From a virus, in the IMG/VR virus record IMGVR_UViG_3300020420_000555, positions 1-51,979 of that record: a stretch of DNA of 51,979 bases; one strand, written 5' to 3'. Below the pieces are notes generated by a model. It did not search any database and was not told the DNA's origin. It saw only the letters and a list, made by a program, of their open reading frames with translations. Both the position numbers and the translations under genes were made by a program. Shown here piece after piece: positions 16,241-23,783 of the stretch (positions are counted from its first letter, which is position 1; every line of letters begins with the position of its first letter).

Positions 16241-16407
16241 TGCACCATGTGTTCATACTTGTAATAGTCCTAATATTCTCTGGATGTGCGGCCAAAACAG
16301 AGTGTAGAGTAGATCCAAGTGTGAAAGTGAACGTGGATTCAAACGGAATACCTAAAACCAGCGATTTAGACATCACGCCTAAAGCAAATTTGAGTTGTAA
16401 TTTTTAA
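16240..16407 (+). CDS. Small lipoprotein
   Basis: A 55-residue ORF, start overlapping the preceding stop (TAATG). The N-terminus is hydrophobic (VFILVIVLIFSGC, lipobox FSGC with C16), and the mature part is about 40 residues with two further Cys (C22 and C53) that could form a disulfide. In the lysis cassette; could be a second o-spanin-like or an exclusion lipoprotein. Only the signal and coupling support it. Confidence 0.55.
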   Translation: MHHVFILVIVLIFSGCAAKTECRVDPSVKVNVDSNGIPKTSDLDITPKANLSCNF

Positions 16408-16415
16408 ACTGCCCA

Positions 16416-16423
16416 GATAAATA
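16416..16423 (+). promoter_or_regulatory. T4-late-like promoter GATAAATA
   Basis: GATAAATA lies 26 nt before the ATG at 16450, with AAAGGAT as ribosome-binding site. It separates the spanin genes from the next three membrane-protein genes. Confidence 0.5.
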
Positions 16424-16449
16424 CATATAATAAAAGCAAAGGATATTAT

Positions 16450-16698
16450 ATGTGGTTTTTCTTAATAAAATCAATAGTAGGTGCTATACTTGGACAGGCT
16501 ACAAATGCCTGGTTTAAGAAAACAGCAATGGGTAAATGGTTCTATGGAAAGATGGAATCATGGTACAACTGGGCGGCTGAAAGATATGATCTTAAAATAT
16601 TGACTGCAGAAGAAAAGACAATGCAGAAATTTCCAGCATTAAAGAACAAGTTAGATGCTATGGAATCGAGAATTAAAAAGTTAGAAAAGAAGAAGTAA
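16450..16698 (+). CDS. Small membrane-associated protein
   Basis: An 82-residue protein. A hydrophobic N-terminal helix (FFLIKSIVGAILGQATNAWF) is followed by a Trp-rich amphipathic segment and a charged coiled-coil C-terminus ending in many Lys. The layout fits a small inner-membrane peptide such as a pinholin or antiholin, or a virion peptide; no family is recognised. It is the first gene of a three-gene late set with the MscS-like and holin-like genes. Confidence 0.45.
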   Translation: MWFFLIKSIVGAILGQATNAWFKKTAMGKWFYGKMESWYNWAAERYDLKILTAEEKTMQKFPALKNKLDAMESRIKKLEKKK

Positions 16699-16699
16699 A

Positions 16700-17131
16700 A
16701 TGTTTGACCAGTTAGGATTTGATCTAGCAGATGTACTAGCACCATGGATAGCAATTTTAATATCGCTATCAGCAGTCTTTTGGTTTAAAGACTTTGCCGT
16801 AAATTTAATGAGTGGATTAAAGTTTAAATTTAATCCTGCATTTAATGAAGGTGACCATATCATACTAGATGGTGAAGATGCAATAATTGTAAGAATAGGA
16901 TTGAGAGAAACTGTATTTGGTGTGTATAGTGAAAAAGGTTATGTTTGGAGATTTATTTCAAACGATAGATTAAAATTACACAAACTAGAAAAGATTATCA
17001 ATAAAGATTTACACCTTGACAGCGATGCTGAAAAAGGACGAAGGTTACAGGCAATGATTGACCAGGCACAGAACGATAAAATTATTAAGAATAAACTTGA
17101 AATAGAAAAAATTAAAAATGGAAAAAAGTAA
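16700..17131 (+). CDS. MscS-like mechanosensitive channel fragment protein
   Basis: A 143-residue protein. One N-terminal membrane segment (about 13-32, VLAPWIAILISLSAVFWF) leads into DFAVNLMSGL, then FNPAFNEGDHIILDGEDAII and VYSEKGYVWRFISNDRL. This matches the end of the MscS pore helix followed by its beta domain (in MscS: R-P-F-x-x-G-D-x-V, then the I-P-N-x-x strand). The C-terminus is a Lys-rich helix instead of the alpha/beta cage. With a single membrane helix it could oligomerise into a minimal pore or interfere with host MscS. Position by lysis genes suggests a role in osmotic timing of lysis (inference). Overlaps the next gene by 14 nt. Confidence 0.55.
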   Translation: MFDQLGFDLADVLAPWIAILISLSAVFWFKDFAVNLMSGLKFKFNPAFNEGDHIILDGEDAIIVRIGLRETVFGVYSEKGYVWRFISNDRLKLHKLEKIINKDLHLDSDAEKGRRLQAMIDQAQNDKIIKNKLEIEKIKNGKK

Positions 17132-17474
17132 AGTCATAAAAGAAGATAAGTTATTAACCAAAGAAGGGGGCAAGCCAGTGGCAGATGTCAAGAAGAAAGT
17201 AAACGTAGAATTAGAAGTTGACACTTCTGTAAAGGATTTAGGTCCTAATCCATATGCAAAATTAATACATCTTGCAAAAGCAGTAGACAGTTGGAGAATA
17301 TTTCCAAGAATATTCATTACAACTTATATCTATTTGTTATACAAGGTAGTAATTTGGTATATGGCTATACCGCAACCAACAATGGAACAATCAGGTTTGG
17401 TATCTATAGTAGTTGGTGCTGGTGCGGCATGGTTTGGTTTATATACTGGGTCAAGTAAAAAGTCAGACAAATAA
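17118..17474 (+). CDS. Holin candidate
   Basis: A 118-residue protein. A charged N-terminal ~45 residues is followed by two membrane segments (about 63-82, IFITTYIYLLYKVVIWYMAI; about 92-110, GLVSIVVGAGAAWFGLYTG) and a short Lys-rich tail. The second helix, rich in small residues and ending GLYTGSSKKS, resembles the last helix of several phage holins. In line with an endolysin lacking its own signal, this is the best holin candidate in the window. Called on topology and context only. Confidence 0.5.
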   Translation: MEKSKVIKEDKLLTKEGGKPVADVKKKVNVELEVDTSVKDLGPNPYAKLIHLAKAVDSWRIFPRIFITTYIYLLYKVVIWYMAIPQPTMEQSGLVSIVVGAGAAWFGLYTGSSKKSDK

Positions 17475-17477
17475 TTG

Positions 17478-17506
17478 TTGACACACGCCTAGAATAAGTA
17501 TATAAT
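17478..17506 (+). promoter_or_regulatory. Sigma70-type promoter of dnaJ
   Basis: TTGACA (17478-17483), 17-nt spacer, TATAAT (17501-17506). The predicted start, 7 nt after the hexamer, is 17513, which is the A of the dnaJ ATG; no Shine-Dalgarno is present. Confidence 0.85.
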
Positions 17507-17512
17507 AATACT

Positions 17513-18385
17513 ATGGATTATTACGACACTTTAGGCGTTCCTCGAAACGCATCGCAATCGGATATTAAAAAAGCATACAAAAAACAAAGTATGCAACACC
17601 ACCCTGATCGCACAGGTGGCGATGACACCAAATTCAAAGATGTAAATGAAGCCTATCAAGTATTAAGTAATTCAGAAAAGAAACAAATGTACGATCAATT
17701 TGGAACTGCTGATCCCCAACAAGCAGGATTCAATCCAAACCAAGGAGGTCAACAGTTTCATTTTAATATGGGACAAGGCCAAGGCTTTGAAGATGTATTT
17801 GCTTCATTTTTTGGGGGTAATCAAGGACCTTTTAGACAGCAAAGGCAAGTTAGAAATAGGGACATAACTATCGCTTGTGATATAGACTTATCAGATGTGT
17901 ATAAAGGCAAAGGTGTCATAGCAACATTTAGAACACATTCGGGTAGAGAAGAAACAGTTAATATAGATATACCGGTTGGAGCAAAGGCAGGAGATAATAT
18001 TAGATTTGAAGGGTTAGGAGATGACAGTATTGCTCAAGTACCAAGAGGTAATCTAATAGTAAAAGTTCGTTTTAGAAGACATCCAGAATATGATGTACAT
18101 GGTATTAATTTAGAAACTACCAAAACATTAAACATATTTGATTTAATATGCGGTACAACCGTAAATATAGCAACACCTGAAGGCAGAGAGTTAAATATTA
18201 ATGTACCGGCGGGCACACAACCTGGAACAACAATGAGTTTATCAGGTGCAGGACTTCCTGACTATCGCACTGGTACGAAAGGTAACATCTTCTTAAGGTT
18301 AAATGGAATGGTTCCAAAAAACATAACAGAAGAACAAAAAAAGATATTATTAAAGATTAAAAATGAAACTAATTTATCATCCTAA
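17513..18385 (+). CDS. dnaJ: DnaJ/CbpA-like co-chaperone
   Basis: A 290-residue J-protein. The J domain (1-65) has the HPD motif (30-32). A Gly/Phe/Gln-rich linker (about 70-112, with FHFNMGQGQGFEDVFASFFG) follows, and then two C-terminal peptide-binding beta domains. It lacks the CxxCxGxG zinc repeats, so it is type II, like CbpA. It would stimulate host DnaK. It heads an early operon with peptide deformylase and ClpA and overlaps the deformylase by 23 nt. Confidence 0.92.
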   Translation: MDYYDTLGVPRNASQSDIKKAYKKQSMQHHPDRTGGDDTKFKDVNEAYQVLSNSEKKQMYDQFGTADPQQAGFNPNQGGQQFHFNMGQGQGFEDVFASFFGGNQGPFRQQRQVRNRDITIACDIDLSDVYKGKGVIATFRTHSGREETVNIDIPVGAKAGDNIRFEGLGDDSIAQVPRGNLIVKVRFRRHPEYDVHGINLETTKTLNIFDLICGTTVNIATPEGRELNINVPAGTQPGTTMSLSGAGLPDYRTGTKGNIFLRLNGMVPKNITEEQKKILLKIKNETNLSS

Positions 18386-18887
18386 TAACTGGCTACAAGA
18401 AAAAGTCAAGCCTTTTGACTTTGAAAAACATGATGCTAAAAAGATATCTGAAGAGATGATTAGCATTATGGAAAAGAATAACGGTGTAGGACTTGCTTCA
18501 AACCAAGTTGAACTAGATGCACAAATTTTTATTATTAAACCTACAGGATTAAAAGACAATGAGGAAGATAAACCATTTGCAATTATTAATCCTAAGATAG
18601 CCGCAGTAACAGAAGACATGGAACAAGGTGTTGAAGGTTGTTTAAGTTTTCCAGGATTGTACTTAAAGGTAAACAGACCTAAGGGTTTGGTGGTAGAGTA
18701 TCTTGACATTGACGCAAAAGAGTGTAAAATAGAGTTACAAGGTTGGAATGCTAGAATATTTGGTCATGAATATGATCACTTGTTTGGTATTAATTTCATA
18801 GACAGAGTAAGCAAGTTGAGATTAGATATGGCTAAGAAGAAACAGAAAAAATTATTTAAGAAATATAAGGTGGATATTAAATGGTAG
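18363..18887 (+). CDS. def: Peptide deformylase
   Basis: A 174-residue metalloenzyme with all three motifs: GVGLASNQ (41-48; Ser replaces the second Ala of the usual GxGLAAxQ), EGCLS (91-95, metal Cys93) and HEYDH (135-139, two metal His and the catalytic Glu). It removes the formyl group from nascent N-terminal Met. Full length, unlike the shortened cyanophage enzymes that lack the C-terminal helix. It may keep phage protein maturation going late in infection. Overlaps both neighbours (23 nt and 7 nt). Confidence 0.95.
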   Translation: MKLIYHPNNWLQEKVKPFDFEKHDAKKISEEMISIMEKNNGVGLASNQVELDAQIFIIKPTGLKDNEEDKPFAIINPKIAAVTEDMEQGVEGCLSFPGLYLKVNRPKGLVVEYLDIDAKECKIELQGWNARIFGHEYDHLFGINFIDRVSKLRLDMAKKKQKKLFKKYKVDIKW

Positions 18888-21121
18888 AACCAAGTGAAGG
18901 ATTACAGTTAGTTTTTGATAAAGCATTAAGTGATGCCAAGAAGTTAAAACATGAATACGTCACTTTAGAGCATATGGTATATGCAATGCTTTGTGTAGAG
19001 AGTTTTGAAAAGATCGTAGACGGTTACGGTGCTGACGTTAATCAAATGAAAGCAGGCCTAGAAGCATATCTAAAAGGTCCTGACTGTGAAGATTTGAAAA
19101 CAAATGCCGCTAAATTTAAACCTAAGAAGACTGCAACTGTAGAAAGAGTTTTAAACAGAGCATTTACTCAAGTATTGTTTAGTGGTAGACATTTAATTGA
19201 AATTACTGATGTATTCATAAGTGTTATGAATGAGAAAAAGGCATGGGCATATTATCATATTACTAAATCAGGAGTTGAAAAGGAAAAATTTGCTGAGTAT
19301 ATCAGCAGTGAAGTTGATGCACAATACGAAGATGAAGAACTAAGAGGTGTTGCATTAAGAGCCTTACGAGAATATACTTCCGATCTTAATAAAGAGGTTA
19401 CAGATAGTAAAATTGATCCTGTAATCGGACGTAATGAAGAATTAGAATCAATAGCATTAGCACTAGGACGTAGACAAAAGAGTAACGTATTACTAGTAGG
19501 TGATCCAGGTGTGGGTAAAACTGCTATTGCTGAAGGACTTGCATTTAATATTGTTAATAAAGCAGTTCCAGAGTTTCTGCAAGAGTATAAAGTTTATAAT
19601 TTAGATATAAGTGCTATGTTGGCTGGATCTAAATACCGTGGAGACTTTGAAGAAAGATTTAAACTTGTTATGGCAGGTATTAAAAAGCAAGGCAAAACTA
19701 TTGTATTCATAGATGAAGCACACATGATTAGTGGTGCAGGTGCAGGTGGACAAAATAGTTCAACTGATCTTGCTAATATGTTAAAGCCTGCATTAGGAAA
19801 AGGTGATATTAAAGTCATTGCATCAACTACTTGGGAAGAATATAGAAAGTATTTTGAAAAAGACAGAGCATTGATGAGAAGATTCCAACGTGTAACAGTT
19901 GATGAACCTACTAATGAAGTTACACTAGATATACTTAAAGGTATTAGAAAGTATTACGAAGACTATCATGCTACACAAATTACTGATGAAGCATTAAAGA
20001 GTGCTATCAAACTATCAGTTAAGTACCAAGCAGATAAGAAACTTCCAGACAAGGCTATTGATTTAATAGATCTAGCCTGTGCAAGGTTCAAACTTAAAAA
20101 GATTGAAGGACATAAAATTGTAGACACTGAACAAGTACAATTTGAATTAGCAAAAGCAGTGAAATTACCTGCGGAACAAGTACAACAAAAAGAAACAAGC
20201 AATCTTGCTAACTTAGACAGCAATCTTAAAAAGGTTGTGTTTGGACAAGAGAAAGCAATAGATGAAATCGTAGAAAAAATACTTGTTGCCCAAGCAGGAC
20301 TTAAAGTAGATAACAAACCAATTGGGTCGTTTGTGTTTATGGGTCCAACTGGTGTAGGAAAAACTGAAACTGCAAAACGTCTAGCAGAAGAACTATCTGT
20401 TAAACTTGTAAGATTCGATATGTCAGAGTATCAAGAAAAACACGCAGTCGCAAAACTTATTGGATCACCTCCAGGGTATGTAGGTTATGAAGAAAATGCA
20501 GGATTATTAATTACTAAATTACAAGAAAATCCAAACTGTGTCTTGCTTTTAGATGAAGTTGAAAAAGCACACCCTGATGTATCACAAATATTATTGCAAA
20601 TAATGGACAATGGAAAGATTACTGGAAGCAACGGTAAAGAAGCCGACGCAAGAAACTCGGTTCTAATCCTAACTACAAACTTAGGTGCGGAGCAGGCTGA
20701 GAAAAATGCGATCGGCTTCAATCAAGATTCAGATATGGATTACGAAGATACTGAACTAAAACGTTATTTTGCACCAGAGTTTAGAAATAGACTTGATGGT
20801 GTAATAGCATTTGGCAAACTTGACAAGAATGTAATGATTAAGATTGTAGGCAAGTTCCTATTAGAACTTAAGAATATGCTTGTTGATAAAGATATCAAAG
20901 TAACCATAGATGATACTGCAATAGATTACTTGGTAGAAAAAGGCTTCGATGCTAAAATGGGTGCAAGACCACTACAACGTGTAATTGATAAAGAGATCAA
21001 AACAGATCTAAGTAAAATGGTATTGTTTGGTGCTCTTAAAAATGGTGGTGTACTACATATTAACATTACAGATGACAAGATCGACTTGCAGGTCAAAGAA
21101 ACTAAACTTGTAGAAGCATAG
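18881..21121 (+). CDS. clpA: ClpA-type Hsp100 AAA+ unfoldase
   Basis: A 746-residue protein with a Clp N-domain (about 1-145), first AAA+ module with Walker A GDPGVGKT (207-214) and second with Walker A GPTGVGKT (488-495), then a C-terminal D2-small domain. It lacks the long coiled-coil middle domain of ClpB. An IGF tripeptide (611-613) is at the place of the ClpP-docking loop of ClpA, so it is predicted to use host ClpP; no clpP is in the window. It could redirect host proteolysis during infection. Last gene of the dnaJ operon. Confidence 0.92.
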   Translation: MVEPSEGLQLVFDKALSDAKKLKHEYVTLEHMVYAMLCVESFEKIVDGYGADVNQMKAGLEAYLKGPDCEDLKTNAAKFKPKKTATVERVLNRAFTQVLFSGRHLIEITDVFISVMNEKKAWAYYHITKSGVEKEKFAEYISSEVDAQYEDEELRGVALRALREYTSDLNKEVTDSKIDPVIGRNEELESIALALGRRQKSNVLLVGDPGVGKTAIAEGLAFNIVNKAVPEFLQEYKVYNLDISAMLAGSKYRGDFEERFKLVMAGIKKQGKTIVFIDEAHMISGAGAGGQNSSTDLANMLKPALGKGDIKVIASTTWEEYRKYFEKDRALMRRFQRVTVDEPTNEVTLDILKGIRKYYEDYHATQITDEALKSAIKLSVKYQADKKLPDKAIDLIDLACARFKLKKIEGHKIVDTEQVQFELAKAVKLPAEQVQQKETSNLANLDSNLKKVVFGQEKAIDEIVEKILVAQAGLKVDNKPIGSFVFMGPTGVGKTETAKRLAEELSVKLVRFDMSEYQEKHAVAKLIGSPPGYVGYEENAGLLITKLQENPNCVLLLDEVEKAHPDVSQILLQIMDNGKITGSNGKEADARNSVLILTTNLGAEQAEKNAIGFNQDSDMDYEDTELKRYFAPEFRNRLDGVIAFGKLDKNVMIKIVGKFLLELKNMLVDKDIKVTIDDTAIDYLVEKGFDAKMGARPLQRVIDKEIKTDLSKMVLFGALKNGGVLHINITDDKIDLQVKETKLVEA

Positions 21122-21126
21122 ATTAA

Positions 21127-21134
21127 GATAAATA
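21127..21134 (+). promoter_or_regulatory. T4-late-like promoter GATAAATA
   Basis: GATAAATA ends 5 nt before the ATG at 21140 and does not overlap the preceding stop. No Shine-Dalgarno is visible. A leaderless mRNA is predicted if it works like T4 late promoters. Confidence 0.6.
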
Positions 21135-21139
21135 ATACT

Positions 21140-21481
21140 ATGCAAAGCAATAGTGAAACAATCTTATCAGCAAATACACACCCAGGTGATAGTACGGTGC
21201 AAACTGTTACTGGATCTAACTTCAAAGGTGATGGATATTATGGTAGAGCAGACGGTGTACATACTGTACAAGCAACGTACACTGACTTTGTAGGTAGTAT
21301 TACTATACAAGGTACACTTGCTACAACACCAACTGACAGCGACTGGTTCACTGTACACACATTTACTGAAACAAGTGCTACAAAGAGCGTCTATGCTAAC
21401 TTTACAGGCAACTATACATACATTAGAGCCAAGTTAGTGTACACATCTGGTAGTGTAGGCAGTGTTTTATTGAACCATTAG
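21140..21481 (+). CDS. Small virion-type beta protein
   Basis: A 113-residue protein of short strands rich in Thr, Ser and Gly (DGYYGRADGVHTVQATYTDF, then IQGTLATTPTDSDWFTV, then YIRAKLVY). The pattern resembles small beta-sandwich proteins that I recall in marine T4-like phages, probably structural. No catalytic motif. Starts a late gene block. Confidence 0.5.
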   Translation: MQSNSETILSANTHPGDSTVQTVTGSNFKGDGYYGRADGVHTVQATYTDFVGSITIQGTLATTPTDSDWFTVHTFTETSATKSVYANFTGNYTYIRAKLVYTSGSVGSVLLNH

Positions 21482-21489
21482 GAACTATT

Positions 21490-21756
21490 ATGAGCCATTT
21501 TATTAATATTGTATTCAACAAACAAGAAGAGTTAGATGATATAGCAGTAGAATCAGTGCTTAATGGTGCTAATTTACCGCTTAATGAAGATGAAACTACA
21601 TATTCAGCATACGACACCACAGGTGGCAAGACTGTATTAACTATTGATACCCATTTTGCTATGGATGAAGCAGAATCAAATCAACTAGCAGAGCATATTG
21701 CCAACAAATTCTTCGATCTAGGGTACGATAACTTCGACATAGAAATATCAGTCTAA
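21490..21756 (+). CDS. Small acidic protein, unknown
   Basis: An 88-residue acidic protein with possible alpha/beta fold (a Thr-Val-Leu-Thr-Ile strand, then the helix DEAESNQLAEHIANKFF). No motif recognised. Between two late-promoter elements, so probably late. Confidence 0.45.
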   Translation: MSHFINIVFNKQEELDDIAVESVLNGANLPLNEDETTYSAYDTTGGKTVLTIDTHFAMDEAESNQLAEHIANKFFDLGYDNFDIEISV

Positions 21757-21768
21757 CTTCTATACAGT

Positions 21769-21776
21769 GATAAATA
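21769..21776 (+). promoter_or_regulatory. T4-late-like promoter GATAAATA
   Basis: GATAAATA sits 23 nt before the ATG at 21800, with AAGGGGAAT as ribosome-binding site. Confidence 0.55.
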
Positions 21777-21799
21777 CTCTATATAAGGGGAATATCGCT

Positions 21800-22159
21800 A
21801 TGAAAAATTTTAAAGAATATCTTTCAGAGTCAATCTACAAAGAAGAAACATATGAAGGTGACGACTTCTTTGAAACATATGGCGTATTATGGTTCAATGA
21901 AGATGATGTCGTTGATGAAGCAGAATATCAAGGACGTAAAGTAAAACTAGGCAAGCCAATGCGTGGCGATGTCAAAAAGTTTAAAGTTTATGTTAAAGAC
22001 CCAAAAACAAAGAACGTTAAAAAAGTAAACTTTGGTGATCCTAATATGAAAATTAAAAAGTCTAATCCAGCACGTAGAAGAAGTTTCCGTGCAAGACATA
22101 ATTGCGATAATCCAGGCCCAAGAACAAAAGCAAGATATTGGTCTTGCAGGAAGTGGTAA
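21800..22159 (+). CDS. Putative capsid-targeted basic protein
   Basis: A 119-residue protein starting at the ATG at 21800, preceded by AAGGGGAAT; an upstream GTG in frame would lie inside the late promoter. The N-terminus MKNFKEYLSES closely resembles the T4 capsid-targeting sequence (MKTYxEFxxE), with LSE as possible prohead-protease site. A strongly basic C-terminal module (KSNPARRRSFRARHNCDNPG, then KARYWSCRKW) is one I recall in many phage proteins as a small domain with conserved Cys and Trp. Could be an internal head protein that binds DNA. Function inferred. Confidence 0.55.
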   Translation: MKNFKEYLSESIYKEETYEGDDFFETYGVLWFNEDDVVDEAEYQGRKVKLGKPMRGDVKKFKVYVKDPKTKNVKKVNFGDPNMKIKKSNPARRRSFRARHNCDNPGPRTKARYWSCRKW

Positions 22160-22160
22160 T

Positions 22161-22496
22161 ATGAAACTAAAAGAATTTACCGATATCGATTTAGATAAAA
22201 AAAATGATATAGGATATGACATAGTTGATGACTTAAAATGTCATATGCGTGATGATCCTATGTTCTACAGAAAATTATACTATCCTTGTATGGCACAATT
22301 AAAAGATAGTTATGATAAAGGCGATCACAATTTTACTGGTGTTGCTGAAATGGTAGAAAAAGCAATACATCATTATTGTAAAAAATATGATCTTATCCAA
22401 TCCCCAACAGAACTCTTGACAAAAGAAGATAAAGATGCTCTAATACAAGAAATATATAACGAAGAGTTAGAAGAAGTAAAAAAAGGCGAATACTAA
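22161..22496 (+). CDS. Small protein with head-targeting-like N-terminus
   Basis: A 111-residue protein from ATG 22161, one nt after the previous stop. MKLKEFTDIDL starts it, similar to the basic/hydrophobic/Glu openings of its neighbours. The rest is helical and acidic (MRDDPMFYRKLYYPCMAQLK, then VEKAIHHYCKKY). No enzyme motif. Abuts the next gene with no gap. Confidence 0.5.
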   Translation: MKLKEFTDIDLDKKNDIGYDIVDDLKCHMRDDPMFYRKLYYPCMAQLKDSYDKGDHNFTGVAEMVEKAIHHYCKKYDLIQSPTELLTKEDKDALIQEIYNEELEEVKKGEY

Positions 22497-23363
22497 ATGC
22501 TTTTAAGAGAGATAACATCACCTAATAAAACTGTCAGTTTTGCATTAGGAAGACTAAACCCTGCAACAACAGGACACGGACTTCTTGTTGAAGCAGTAAG
22601 ACAAGGACCTGGTGATGCTATTTTATTCTTAACAGACCGTCCAGCAAAACTTCCTACAGATCCACTTAACCCAAATGAAAAATTAGATTGGGCCAGAAAA
22701 AGTTTTCCAGATATTAAAATAGAACTTGCAAAAAATATTATGTTTGCCGCTAGTGATTTATATGCTAGAGGATATAGAGGTGTAACTTTTTTTGAAGGTG
22801 AAGATAAGTTAGGTAATCTATTAGAAAAATACAATGGACAAAAATCTGCACATGGTTTTTTTGAATTTGATGAAATAAAATTTGAAAGATTATCACGTAA
22901 TCCTGATGCCGAAGATGCCTCAGGCATGAGTGCAAGTAAATTAAGACAGGCAGTAATAGCCAAAGACTTTGATGCGTTTAATAAAGGTGTTACAAAATCT
23001 GCACAACCATATGCTAAAAAAATGTTTGATAATTTATCAACTATATTAGGTAGCACAGAAGAAAACTTAGAAGAACTAGTAGTAAAACAACAGAAGCCTA
23101 AACTAGATGTACTTAATAACATAGCAAGTAGAAAAGATAATCAACCTTTTCCTTTAAGTTGGAATGCAGACGACAATGAAATCAAAGTAGGCGGTAAAGT
23201 ATATGTTACACCACAAGAAGCAAATAAATTTTTACGTTTTTATGATGGCAGATCAGAAGACGAACAAGAACTTATGCAAAAGGCATTAAGAAGTGCAAAG
23301 ACAACAGTCAATTTATTTAAAAATTTAAATTTTAAATTTACAACTGCACAAGAAAGTATTTAA
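22497..23363 (+). CDS. Cytidylyltransferase-like nucleotidyltransferase
   Basis: A 288-residue protein. FALGRLNPATTGHGLLVEAV (about 16-35) is the nucleotidyltransferase signature (GRFxPxxxGH, with T/HxGH) of the NMNAT/FAD-synthetase/PPAT superfamily. The second motif is in the GMSASKLRQAV region (residues ~143-153; consensus ISSTxxR). A C-terminal ~110-residue region is unlike these enzymes and mixed. It would transfer a nucleotide from an NTP to a phosphate; NAD biosynthesis or a virion-delivered enzyme is possible. The N-terminus MLLREITSPNK fits the head-targeting-like set around it. Confidence 0.75.
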   Translation: MLLREITSPNKTVSFALGRLNPATTGHGLLVEAVRQGPGDAILFLTDRPAKLPTDPLNPNEKLDWARKSFPDIKIELAKNIMFAASDLYARGYRGVTFFEGEDKLGNLLEKYNGQKSAHGFFEFDEIKFERLSRNPDAEDASGMSASKLRQAVIAKDFDAFNKGVTKSAQPYAKKMFDNLSTILGSTEENLEELVVKQQKPKLDVLNNIASRKDNQPFPLSWNADDNEIKVGGKVYVTPQEANKFLRFYDGRSEDEQELMQKALRSAKTTVNLFKNLNFKFTTAQESI

Positions 23364-23591
23364 ATGGATATTGCAGACTTAAAAAAACTAGCAGGTATTC
23401 CAGAATATACAGGACAACATCCTGTTACTTCTGAAGATATCAACATTAGTCATACTGCAACTGCACTGAAGCAGAAAGAAAGAGAACTTGGTCTTAAGCC
23501 AGGGGATCAAGAATGGTTCAAACTTTGGTTTGGACTTCCTAAAATGACAGGTATGAATATGCCTAAAGGTTTTAGAGGAAGGAAGAAATGA
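23364..23591 (+). CDS. Small basic-tailed protein, unknown
   Basis: A 75-residue protein. N-terminal MDIADLKKLAGI; a short helix (HTATALKQKERELGLKPG); then WFKLWFGLPKMTGMNMPKGF and a basic RGRKK end. Directly abuts the cytidylyltransferase gene and overlaps the lipoprotein gene by 4 nt. No known function. Confidence 0.5.
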   Translation: MDIADLKKLAGIPEYTGQHPVTSEDINISHTATALKQKERELGLKPGDQEWFKLWFGLPKMTGMNMPKGFRGRKK

Positions 23592-23782
23592 AAATATTAG
23601 CAATACTAATTACAGGATTGATGTTAGCATCTTGCAGTGGACATATTGTACCACCAAGTGTTAAATTAGGCAAAAAATGTACCGTTGCAGAGGATGGACA
23701 AATAGTTTATTCTTATGTATGGTTACATAAAAAAGGTGAAGAACTTACCGCAAACGCAAAAACTTGTGAAAAGATAAAATAA
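23588..23782 (+). CDS. Small lipoprotein
   Basis: A 64-residue protein with a signal peptide (ILAILITGLMLASC, lipobox LASC, C16) and a mature part with two Cys that could pair. Overlaps the gene before by 4 nt (ATGA) and precedes the next by 1 nt. Phage lipoproteins often block superinfection or act in lysis; nothing here decides. Confidence 0.6.
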   Translation: MKILAILITGLMLASCSGHIVPPSVKLGKKCTVAEDGQIVYSYVWLHKKGEELTANAKTCEKIK

Positions 23783-23783
23783 A

